Assembly: GCA_009829735.1 (NCBI GenBank)
Contig: CM020619.1
Location: forward strand, 21,409,366-21,473,365
Length of the DNA stretch: 64,000 nucleotides
Reading direction: 5' to 3'
DNA from: Pyropia yezoensis
Lineage: Eukaryota > Rhodophyta > Bangiophyceae > Bangiales > Bangiaceae
The position numbers and the translations under genes were made by a program. The notes below the pieces were generated by a model, which had not been told where the DNA came from, ran no database searches, and was given only the letters and a program-made list of their open reading frames with translations. Shown here one piece after another: positions 27,762 to 38,610 of the stretch; position 1 is the stretch's first letter, and each line of letters begins with the position of its first letter.

Positions 27762-29936
27762 CGCCCATACCACTGCGAGTCCTTCCAACTCGGTGACTCC
27801 GTAGTTCTTCTCGGCCGAGTTCAGCCCCTTGCTGAAGTATCCCACCGGCAAGTACTCCTTGTCCGGCTGCTGCTGAAGCAACACACAACCAAGTTGGTCG
27901 TAGCTAGCATCAACATCCAGGATGTAGTGGCCTCCCAACCTGGGAATAGCCAGGATAGGGGGCTTCAGCAGAAGGTCCCGAAGAGTCTCAAAGGATTCCT
28001 GCTCCACCCGACTTGGGGGAGGCAGGTTCTTCGGTAGCGTTGAGCTCACTAACTCATTTAACGGCTTCGCCACCTTGGCGAAGCCCTTGGTGAAGCGTCG
28101 GTACACGTGACACATCCCGAGGAAGCTCCTCATCTGGGTCTGGGTCCGGGGGTACTGAGCCATACGAGTGGCCCTCAAGTTCTTCTCGTTGACACTGAGA
28201 CGCCCCGGACGGACAACATGTCCCAAGTATTCCACCTCTTGAGTGAAGAGGTGGCTTTTACTCGCCTTCAGTGACACACCGGCGTCAGCAAGTAGCTTGA
28301 ACACCTGGCCAAGATGGCCAATGTGCTCCTCCGGACTTCGGGAGAACACATTGATATCGTCTAGGTACACGAGACAGATCTGCCACCGTACTCCGGCCAG
28401 AATCATGTCCATAGCGCGCTGGAAAATTGCCGGCGCGTTACACAGACCAAACGGTAGACGCTTGCACTGGTAGGTACCACAGTGACAGGTAAAGGTAGTT
28501 TTATGCCTGTCCTCCGGGGCAATGGGAATTTGCTAGTACCCCGCGTTACAGTCCAGGGTAGAGAACACGTTCGCCTCCCCCAGAGAGTCCAGACAGTCGT
28601 CCATCCTAGGTAGGGGATAACTGTCCTTCACCGTGCTCTCGTTGAGCTTACGGTAGTCGATACAGAACCGGGGGGTCCCATCAACTTTGGGGACGATAAC
28701 CACCGGACTCGCCCACTCGGCGTTACTGGCCTCGATCACATCGAGGGCCTCCATGCGAGCAACTTGCTCCTTAACGAGGGCCCTTGAACGGGGTCCTCCC
28801 CTATACGGTTGTTGGCGTATAGGGGGTGCACCGGGCTTCAACTCGATCCGGTGTTGGGTAGCTCTCATGAGTCCCAATTGACCATCCCACAACTTGTGAT
28901 ATTGGTCCAAGAGGCGTTCAACTTGAACCCTCAACCTGGGTGGAACACCCTCCATGTTCACATGGGGCCGAGGAGAGGCGGCCGACTTGGCTTGATGCTT
29001 CTCCTTTCCGGACTTCGGGTCGCTACTTGCGCCCGCGATGAGGGTGACCGCTACTACCGGTCCCTCGTGTTGGTCGATGTAGCCGAACTTGGCTCCCGAC
29101 TTGAAGTACTTGGGCGACGAGCTCAGGTTCATCACCTGGATCCTCCACGGGACTCCGGCTTTGGAGTCCATCGTGCCAAGGGCAACGTGCACTTGGTGCT
29201 TGCGAGCAAGACGGGGGTAAGGGTGCACCAACCTGTTCCCCGTATAATCAGTTACAACATCAACGTGCGCCACCGAGTTGGGGGGCAACGTGACTTTACG
29301 GGCTAAACGCAGGGTAGCAGTAAACCCTTCCCTCACAGAGCAAACAGGCTTCGACTGTGAGACTGACACAGGAGCCACAGACTTTCCCTTACCAAGGATG
29401 GAGATAGTCTCCCCATTCATCAACTTGACCCAGTACTCAGGGCCACAAACCAAAGGTACATGTGTTACGACATAAGGGGTTCCCAGAAGCAGGGGTACCG
29501 ATATATTCTCAACTACACCATAGGTCACGTCGACCTCATGGGTCCCCAACCTAGTTGGTAGGGTCACGGCACCAACGATGGGAAGTACCCCGCCATTGAT
29601 ATCGATCAGATGGTCAGCTTTAGACTTCCAGCGTTGGAGCTTAATCTCCTTTGGTAATAGCGACTTGCGTATCAAGGAGGCTCCTGACCCGGTATCAAGT
29701 ACGATACGGGCACAACAGGCGCGGCCGGGGGCAAGTTGCACCAGTCCAGCCACCTGGAAGTTCTCACCCGTCAGCACCGCGATGACCCGACGTGGGTTTA
29801 CGTTCTTGGGGAGTCCTACCCGAGGTGGGCGGACTCCCTTAGGTCGCCGCAGTATCCGGCACGGTTGATTCGTCCTCTTGGCCCACTTGGCCGAGGCTGC
29901 CGTTGTGAGCTTCGGACGACCAGCTCCAACGGTCAT
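27762..29936 (-). pseudogene. Element B Pol, interrupted (protease, RT, partial RNase H)
   Basis: Begins at the ATG at 29936, overlapping the gag stop as ATGA. Retropepsin motif LDTGSGASLI is near residue 80. RT shows FCIDYRKLN and NAGY, then TAG at 28533-28535 where the family and element A have Trp (NAGYWQIP), then QIPI and the catalytic YLDD motif, which is intact here. RNase H begins (YILDVDASYDQLG) and stops at VVWA, where element A is inserted. The frame on both sides of the TAG is the same, so a single TGG-to-TAG change explains the break. Not functional. Confidence 0.92.
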
Positions 29937-31879
29937 TCGTTTCCCGCTGACTTGGCGTCCGAATCTGAGGACGAAGGGGAAGACGACGAGTCCGAGGACG
30001 ACGTGCCTGCCCCCTTCGCCGAGGGTGTGGCGACCGCCACCACCGGTCGAGACCCACCTTCGCGGCGTGAACGTACTACGTTCGTAGCCGACTTCTTACT
30101 CGCATTCCTAACAAGTTGTTGGATGCGTTTACTCAACTTGGGGCAATCATATGCCCAGTGTCCATCGGAGTTGCAGTTCCAACACCGATTGTCAGTTCCC
30201 GGAGGGGTCTTCCCAACTGGGGAAGACGAAGAGATACCCTGGGAAGTTCCCACGGCAGCTACCACCCTCTCCTTGCGGATCCGGCGTGCCTCTCTCAACT
30301 CTCTGGCCTGGCGCGCCTCCTCACGTTCCTTGGCCAACTCGGCCTGACGCTCCTGGCGTTGTTCCTCCCGCAACTTGCGGTAGGCCTCGCCTCTGCGATA
30401 GGCGAACCTAGACAACTCGGCCAGGGTCGCCCGGGCAGTGTTATGCTCCCGGGTCTCCATCCGGACTGACCAATGGAGCCCCTCCACAAACCGACTCTTC
30501 ACCACAGCTTGTGGATGAAGGAACCCACAAAGATTGTTGAGCTTACGAACTCGCTCCGCAAAGGACAACTCGTCCTCCGCCTCTTCCTGATGGGCTTGCG
30601 TAAACTCCTCGACTTGAGAAGCCAGCGCCGCTTCATCTACCATGGCTCTCAACAACCAGTTGACGAGCTCCAAATAGGACGTCACCTCACCAGCGCCTCC
30701 ACATGAGGAGCTGGGCATGACGGACATAAGTTCTGTCCGCAGGTCTCCCTTCGTAAACTCCTGTAGCATGTAGAAAGCCATGCCTTCACTTATGGCATTG
30801 TCGTCACAGGCTTTTGTGAAACGACGTAGGAGCTCAAAGACACGGAGGGGGGGAGTTCCATCCCACTCCGCTTTGTGCCCAAAGGAGTGAAGTGCATTCT
30901 TCTTGGCACGGCCCATGGCTCGGGCCTGGTCAGGACCATACGCCACCGACTTGTTGTGGAGGGCGTAGGTCTCACAGTCAAAGATCCTCTGGTAGACCGG
31001 GTTGGCTACCTGGATCTTGGGCGGCACCTCACGTTGAGGGATCAGCCGCTGTGGCACTGGGGTAAGTTCACCCTCAGTGCCTGTAGTCCGGCGCGGCGCG
31101 CTTGGTGTAGCCGCCGGCGTTTCCGGGGGGAACTCCCCCATGAAGGGCGTTCGCCTCACCGAGTATGGGGTGGCTCCCTCGTTGGGAGTCACCGGTGTCG
31201 CCCCCTGTTCGGGGCGACCAGAGGTGGGCGTGAGGAGGGATTCCCCCGGCGCCTGCGGGCTCGAAAGCCCCGATCCGGTCTGGACATTAAGGCCATCTGG
31301 CAAACTCGCCACAATCTGATCCAGAATTGTATTCGTCATCGTGACCACCAGGTCCGGCAAAGTCTACCGCAACACATTGGTCGCCTCCCGACGGACAGTT
31401 TCCGCGAGGAGTGGATTGACGACTCCAGTTGAGTCTCGGTCCGCCTCCGGGAGTCCACCTGAGGGGTAACCACGTTCCTCAGGGGTCTCAACCGGGGGCA
31501 TGGGCGCGAGCCCATCGCCGACCAACGGAGGTCCGCCGTCCTCCGAAAGCCTAGTTGGCGACGGCTCCAAGCCAAAGTTGGCTCCAACCCGAGTGGAACC
31601 CGCGGGGACAGTCCTCACCCCTTGGGACGTTCCCGTTGAGTGTACCACACGGTGGCCAGACTTCGGCCCACCCACATCAGAAGTGTCACCCGAGTGAACT
31701 CCCGACTGAGTCGGGGTGGCCTGTTGCCCGCCCGCACTTCCAGTCCTGCTGGCTTGAGGGACCTCTAGTCCCTCAGCGACCCCAGGTAAACCCACCTGTG
31801 TCTCACCAGTATTCAAAGGCACTGAAGTACGTGCGTCACCCGTGTACTCCCCGGACGACGGGGGGTCCGAACTAGCCAT
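29933..31879 (-). pseudogene. Element B Gag, with one internal TAG
   Basis: From the ATG at 31879 (MASSDPPSS) the frame runs to TAG at 31361-31363 and then, in the same frame, to TGA at 29933. The head is disordered and Gly/Pro/Ser-rich. The capsid-like helical region lies after the TAG. A complete CCHC knuckle (CWNCNSDGHWAYDC) sits near the C-terminus, followed by a basic and Ser-rich tail. The stop of gag and start of pol share ATGA, suggesting coupled reinitiation in the active ancestor. Confidence 0.88.
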
Positions 31880-31979
31880 GTTGGCTGACGATCCGTATGA
31901 CACGGTCCAAGTCCACCGTTCCTCTGAGACAGAGGGCCCCCTACACCCGGGTGCACCCGGAGGTAACGTTTACCTCTGT

Positions 31980-31996
31980 CTTCTGCTGCTCCACCA
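31980..31996 (-). other. Primer-binding site of element B
   Basis: On the minus strand TGGTGGAGCAGCAGAAG begins two bases after the LTR end. Same tRNA class as element A. Confidence 0.7.
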
Positions 31997-31998
31997 AA

Positions 31999-32467
31999 TG
32001 TGGCAAAAACCACTTGCACACACGACACCCAAGTTGGGGCGGTGTACAAGGGCTGCCTCCCGTGTCGGGGGAACCGGAAGAAGCGCAAGTCGCACACACT
32101 CTGTCCCTGTTGTGGGGCAAACCCCCCACAGACAAACTAGAGGATGGTGTGTGGTCCAACAGTTTCTTGGTCGGGACGGGGACGCAGGGCCAAGCCCCGC
32201 TGTCCCTCCCCTTATCCCCCCAGGGTCCCCTCAGAATCTCGCCACTCAGAATCTCCCACCCCAGCACCTGCCCACCGGGCCACACGAAAATTCAAGACGA
32301 TAAATGCAGAAAACCCTCAAATCCAAGTTGGATTTACTACAAAGCTAACTATCCCAAACTTAGGGAATATGGACCCAAATGCAGGGGGAGGAACGGATCA
32401 GGCTAGTGGCCTGCCGCCCCTTGCATGGCACGTGTTGCCTCCCTACCTGGGGGTCAATACTGCCACA
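31999..32467 (-). repeat. 5' LTR of element B (single copy)
   Basis: Bounded by TGTGGCA and TGCCACA as terminal inverted repeats and placed next to the primer-binding site. There is no second copy in the window, so the outer edge (469 bp) rests on the terminal motif. Confidence 0.65.
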
Positions 32468-32529
32468 CACGGCATGCACTCAGCACCGAGCATGGTGTGC
32501 TATCCACGCACCATTCTACCGCGCCTGCG

Positions 32530-35500
32530 ATGAAGGTTAGTGCTCTTGACGCTCTGTTCGCGTTGTTGTTCTTGCTTGTGGGATTATTTCTCGGTTTACC
32601 TCCTTCCGTACTCAATGCACCATCTGACTCGAGCGTATTGTGACCATCGCTTTCTTGCTGTCCAATGTGCCTTGTTGTTCTGTCGCGTGGTCTCTCTCGT
32701 CACACATTCGCTCCGTCGATACAGGTTTTGGTTGGACATTGGTCATGCGACGCTGCCGGTTGCGGCCGCCGAGTCGAGTACGACGGGCGATCGGATGGCA
32801 TCTTCTCCTTTCGTCGCAGAAACCGCGCCAAGAGATGGTTGCTCTTCACACGAGGCGTCATTGATGAGATGCAGTCTTTCACCATCTCCGCCCGGACCAC
32901 CTACACCGCGGCAACGCGGCACCTTGTGGCGGACGTGGCGTCGTTCAACTTACGCAGACAGGACGTGGTCAAGTTGGGCACCATGGCAGCTCGCAGCTTC
33001 TTCATCCCCTCCGAGACGGCCCAGTGCCCGATCTGCGGTCCTGACCCGGAGTTCATCGTTATTGACGCTCAGGCCATCGGCTGCACCGACCCAGATGATG
33101 TGCACGCTTTTCGACCGGGCGAGGACTGCCCTGTTCTACCCATAGAGGCATCCAAGCTGTGCATTTTAGAGCAGGCGGCGCTGCGTGCCGCTGTAGACAA
33201 GGTGCTACGCGGCTGCAAGGCTTTGACGGAGCCACAAGAGCGTGTGCTGCGCACGTGGCACCAGCTGTCGATGTTTGCGGGTCAACCATCACCGGCTGCT
33301 GCCGCGGCCTTGCTCTTCTTCCGTTTCTTCCCTCTGGAGCCGAGCAGCGGGCAACAAGGACGTGCCCAACCAGCGACTGGTACTGGATTGAACGAGGACG
33401 GCGACGTGGACAGCGGCAGCTCTACGGACCCTGACGAGACGTTCACTTCTCGGCAAGCGCGCAAGAACTTTGATGAGGGCCGCACTCTAGAGGACGCCGT
33501 TAAGGAGGATGCGGACGGGAACCTTGTCCTGGGCGGGGCAGGCAAAGCTCCTCAACCAGTACAAGAGACCTGGATAGATCGGACGGGCGTATGTGCGCCC
33601 AACTTCTCGAGTTACAGCCGGGACTTCGACGGTGTTTGGGTGTGCATCTTACCCTTCCTGCAAGCCATCCTCGCCGAGACACCCACCGGGATGTCTCAGG
33701 CGCACGACGAGAAGGCCGTCGGATTGTTCGCCGATGCCCTTCGCTTTAAGGGGCGTGAGTATTGGCGATCCGTCAGCAAAGCTGTGGACGGCGTTGGGTT
33801 CATCACCAGCTTCATTGGCCTGCTCGGCGACGAGCTGGATGCCGACGCGCTTTTCCGGGTTTCTGTCGGGGTGCCCCTGCGACAAGCTGTCGACGTGGAG
33901 GTTTTTGTAGACGACGAGTTCAAGCGCCTAGCGAGCAAGCGCAAAGCGGACCGGGGTTGGGGCAACAAGGACTACTGCGACTCGTGGGGCGGCAGCCCAA
34001 CGGCAGCTCTGTTTGCTCAATGGAAGACAAGGCAGCAGGCGTACCAGGCCGCCGACGTCGACGACCCTCTTGTGAGCTTCAAGTTTTTTGCAAGCCTGCC
34101 CCCTGTGCGACAGGCCATCGAGGATTCCATTGCGGCCGGACGACGGCGCAAGTACCGAGGAAAGAAGCGGCACGAGATGGACCTAGAGGGCGACGGTGAC
34201 GCTTGTAGCAAAGCGTTTTCTATCGTCACTGGACTGACACAGGGTGTCTTCCATGTGGTGTGTCCACACGTCATCACCTTGGGGTTCCGTGTTTTGTTTC
34301 GAGCTGAGAGCATTGGTGAGGCGCTGTCCATCGTGTTGGAGCGGTTCCCCACGCTGCCTAAGGCCATCTTTTATGACGTCGCTTGCAAGATTGACAAGAA
34401 CGCCATGCGCCGCGTCAGGCCTATCCTACGCAAGCAAGGTGTACGGTGCATCTTGGACCGACCTCATTCCATCACTCACTCGTGCTCTCCTGTGTACATG
34501 CCCGACCAGAGCCTGGGAACGACGGCGGGTGTGGCCACCCAGGCTGCCGAGGTGTCGCACTCCATATCTGTTGGCAACCGAACCAGCTTGGCCTACATGG
34601 CGCCCGCGACGTATATGATCCACCGGATGATCCAAGTGGCCTTCATGAACACCAGGAAGCTGTACCGCCTTCACGCCGACAACCCGCGTGCGGAGAACGA
34701 CCACATCGAGCTGGCCGGCTTCTTCCACGCTCGCTTGTCACGCACGTGCCAGATTGGCGCCGCGTGCTCGTGCGACGCCTCTGCCGCTCTCGTCGCTACG
34801 CATCACAAGGTCATTGGCCGGCAGACTCGCGACGGAAAGGACGCGGACAGCCCGACTGCAACTCGCTTGGCGAAGCCGAAGAACGACGGGCATCCTATTG
34901 GAGTCGCGGTGGGCGACGACTGGCGAGAGCATCGGCATAGCGTGCGAGACGGCGACGGGAGTGGGCACAAGTACCACGGGGATGGAGAAGAAGAGGCGAG
35001 CATCCGCAGCAACGTACCCGTGGCGACGGGCGTCGACACCGTCCTCAATGAGGCTGCTTCATCTGGCGGTGATGGCGCCACTCCGGGTTCGCCGCTCGTC
35101 GCTTCTGGACCAGACAATGCCTCATTCAAGTCATTGATGCTGGATGCTGACGACGAGGCGCTCGACCAAGCGGATGCCTCGTCCAGTGAGATCGCCGGTT
35201 CGGTGCCTTCTGCTTCTCCACCTGCTGTCACTCCTGTGTGCGTGCGGGCTCTGAGCGCGTCTTGTGTAGTCGGGCCGGACACCGCACCGCTGCTGGACGA
35301 CTTGGCGGCCTTTGTCACCTCTTTGGTTTCGGGCCGCGAGTATGGCGAGCTCGTTCGGCGGAAGAACAAGGCAAGGGTGGCGCTTGACGTGTCTGACTTC
35401 TGCCGGCTTCGTGGCACTGGGTGGATGAACGACGAGATTATGAACTCGTACGTTGCGCTGCTCAATTGGCGGGACAACGACATCCGCAAGGCTCGAGCCT

Positions 35501-36111
35501 CCGGCTCGTCCTCCCTCAACGGCGTGCAGCTGCTCGCATCAACTCGGCGGACGTTCTGTTTCAACACTTACTTCTTTAGTCGTTTGTGGTCCACGAGGAT
35601 GGGCTATGACTACGACGGCTGCAAGCGTTGGGGTACGAAGCTCGGTCTCAGCGTGGGCGACGTCGATCTGATCATTGTGCCTATCAACCTGAAGTCGGTT
35701 CATTGGGTGCTGGCGGTCATTGACATTGAGAAGTGGACGTTTCAATATTGCGACTCATTCCTGTCGAGTGACCCCATCGACGCTATCGGCACTACCAGGC
35801 GGTGGTTCAAGGACGAGGTACAGCAGCAGCTGGGCAGCGATGCACTGGACGAGATGGACATTGATGGGTGGCAGGTGTTACAAAATGATGGCGTCCCTGA
35901 GCAGACCGACGGCGGGAGTTGTGGTGTCTTCTCTCTTTTGTTGGCTGACTGCCTGTCTTTGGGATTGCCGGCAACGTTTGGGCAGCAGGACATGCCGTTG
36001 TTGAGGTTGCGCCTTGCGGTGGATCTGTTTTTAGATGACCTTGTGTGCACACCTGCTCATGATGCGCGCCACAAATCTATGCATTGCGATGTTTTCGTGG
36101 GGTTGCCTTAA
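32530..36111 (+). CDS. KDZ-like transposase with C-terminal Ulp1-type cysteine protease domain
   Basis: Proposed structure: exon 1 is ATGAAG at 32530-32535, an intron of 189 bp follows (GTTAGT... to ...ATACAG, 32536-32724), and exon 2 runs from 32725 to TAA at 36111, giving about 1,130 residues. An unspliced ATG at 32665 in the same frame is the alternative. The N-terminal part has paired cysteines (SCDAAGC; CPICGPDPEFIVID) like the Cys clusters attached to KDZ (Kyakuja-Dileera-Zisupton) transposases. The central part (PHVITLGFRVL, FYDVACKIDKNA) resembles the KDZ catalytic core. The C-terminal 250 residues are an Ulp1/SENP fold: WMNDEIMNSY, then VHWVLAVID (His and Asp of the triad) and QTDGGSCGVF (Gln and catalytic Cys). 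Intact. The protease call is strong; the KDZ assignment is moderate. Confidence 0.75.
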
Positions 36112-38610
36112 GTGTTTCATGGAGACGGTTGCAGTGACACAGAGGCGCATGATTTGTTTCTACCAGGACTGAGTTAGGGCCACACACAACGAAGCTTGAG
36201 CAGTACCGAAGAAAAAGAAACACCACAGACAGACGGATTTGCGTGAGGTGCGACACAAAGATGATGCCGCTGGCAGCGCCCAGCTTGCGGCGGTGATGTC
36301 ACTGACAGGGTGGCCCTGTCACGGTACCTGCCGGGCCGACGGCGAGGTGGTCGCGGGGTCAGCAACCTGGGGAGCGCCGACATGACGCCGTGGTAGCGAC
36401 TCGGCTGATCAGTCGTCGGAAAAAAACGTAGAAAACGCAGAAGCGGCGTTGCGGCGACATCCCGGTCCGCGCCGCGGTGGAAGTCAGGACGGCGCCGAGG
36501 TGCCGTCCAGGACGGCACCAGGATTGTCGCGGGGACGGCCCCGTGGTGATTGCAGGGTCGGCACCGTCGTGAGGATGCAAAAGGTGCCGTCGTGTAAGAG
36601 GGCGTGGCGCGGGGGCAAGGCCATCGTGGCGGCCGCGACGGGGTGGTTGATGCCGCGGATAGGAAGCCGTGGTGGCGGCGACGCCGCGGCCGCGGCGAGC
36701 GCGGAGGACGACGCCGCAGTGGCGGAGAGGACGCGGCCGTCGCGGGGACGAAGGCGCAGCCTCCGTAGCGGCCAGACGCGACCGTGGCAGCGCGCGGTAC
36801 CACGCCCCCGTCGCAGCGAAGATGTGGCCGTCACGGCGGCGGAGACGCGGCCGTCGTAGCGGCCGGGACGCGGCCGCCGTGGCAGGCGGGCTGCCCCCGC
36901 GGTCGCGGCGAGGACGCGGCCGTCGCGGCGGCGAGCCCGCCGCCGACCTGACGGTGGTGACCGGGCCGTGATGGCGGACGGGACGCCGCCGCGGTGGCGG
37001 CGAGGACGCAGCTGTCGTGGCCGATAAGACGCGGCCGTCGTGGTGGCAAGTACGTGACCGTACTGGTAGAAGGGACGCGGCCGTGATGACTGCGCGGTCG
37101 GGGACGTCGTGGCGGCGGCCAAAGGGCCGTGGTGGCGGCGGGGGCGGCGCCGCGGTAGGAGAGATCACAGAGTTGTGGGTGTGGTGCGGGCGGTGCCTTG
37201 GTGTCGGCGGGGGCGCGGCCGTCATGGCGGCGGACACGCGGCCCTGGTGGCGGCGGAGACTGCGGCCCGGACCCGACTCCAGAGGTGGCGGGGACAGAGT
37301 GGTGGTGGCAGCCGGGACAGGGTCATTGTGGCAACGCGGACGGGGCCATGGTGGTGGCAGGGAAGGTAGAGGCGGGAACGGGGTGGTGGTGGTAACGGGG
37401 AACGTGCGGTGGGATACAGCTGGCGAAGACGGAAAGAACGTGGCTCATCGACGAGATGAGGTCGGGAAACAACAGCGATGCAATCAAATGACAGGTCACC
37501 AGCATCGCCAGTCCTCATGACGAGGGCTTACAAGGATAAAGCCTGGACATGCTCCCGGACTTGAGTGAGCATCAAAGCCCGAGCTGATAGGGGTCATACA
37601 ATGCCGCACTCGTGGCCCAGTTCCAGACAAAGACAGTCTGTGCTCGTCGCCTCGCTCGCAACCATCAGTGTTGAGACGCCCAACGAGGGCGCGATGCAGA
37701 CCGGTCTCGCACCTACTACAATGCGTCGGCCATACACTTCTGCAACCATGGTGGCACGCTTTGCCTCCAAGTGCGGGTTTAGAAACAGCATCTCCCATAC
37801 ATTTGTCGTCCCTGTTCAGTTCACACAGCGCGGCGCGCCAAGCAAGCCCAACCCATGCGCCAGCCCCAGTTGCACGCCGCATGTGCTTCCAGCATCTGTC
37901 ACCCTGCCGATCACTTGCACGCATCTGCTTCCCCTCACTGATGAACGCTCTGATCAGCTACTTCTGGCTGCCTAGTACGTGGCTCGTTGGGTTGTACTTG
38001 CGCCGCGCGCACGCGCCATGCACACACCTGCCCAACTCATTGACGTGCCTGACAAAGAAGCTATTCGGTAAGTGGTACACAGCCTGCGGTCCTTTGCGAA
38101 GCCCCCATCCATAGGGTACGGTGGGGGCTCACAGCACAGGGGCACCGCACGTGGCTGTGTGGCTGATAATGGTAGGACAACGGGGCGTATACTTTTCGGT
38201 CCCCGACCCCTGCTTTATGAGATGCTGTCCATCAGTGCGAAACAGGCGGATCCCACCTGTTACTGGTTGCCATGGGCTGGTCGCGTTCCCATCGAGCGTG
38301 GAAGAACCCAGTCTGTCTGTCAATGACCGACCGACTGTCTTCAGCCTGGTGCGGCATCATGACACCCTCTCATCATGTTTGCGGCTGCGTGTAGAGTCTT
38401 CTACCCAGATAGCGTAGGAAGTGGCTGCTTGTCGAGCATGGTCACCACCGGGCATCTGGGCACGCGGTGGAGCTGTTTTGCATTGCAACCTGGCAGCCGC
38501 GGCAAGTCGCTGGTACGATATAAATTACCGTTGGGGCCGGAATTATCCGCTTAGATGGGGGCGACATTGAGCAGTTGATTGCTATCAAAAAGTCGTCACG
38601 TCAATCCCCA
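36112..38610. other. 2.5-kb spacer with degenerate GC-rich repeats
   Basis: 36300-37400 is a degenerate tract of GGCGGCGAGGACGCGGCCGT-like words on the plus strand, with no clean period. 37500-38500 has ordinary composition but only short frames with no recognised domain. TATAAATT at about 38518-38525 could be the promoter of the Pif1-like gene. Confidence 0.5.

Larger units (their letters stand above)
27762..32467 (-). mobile_element. Decayed Ty3/gypsy retrotransposon (element B), 5' two thirds
   Basis: In minus orientation: one LTR (31999-32467), primer-binding site, gag with one TAG, pol with one TAG, cut in RNase H by element A. The 3' part is missing except for 16972-17012. It is older than element A, which is inserted in it. 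Confidence 0.93.

Noticed and set aside
38575..38610. Start of the Pif1-like gene at 38575
   Set aside because: That codon is TTG; the first ATG in frame is at 38611 and a nuclear gene should use ATG.
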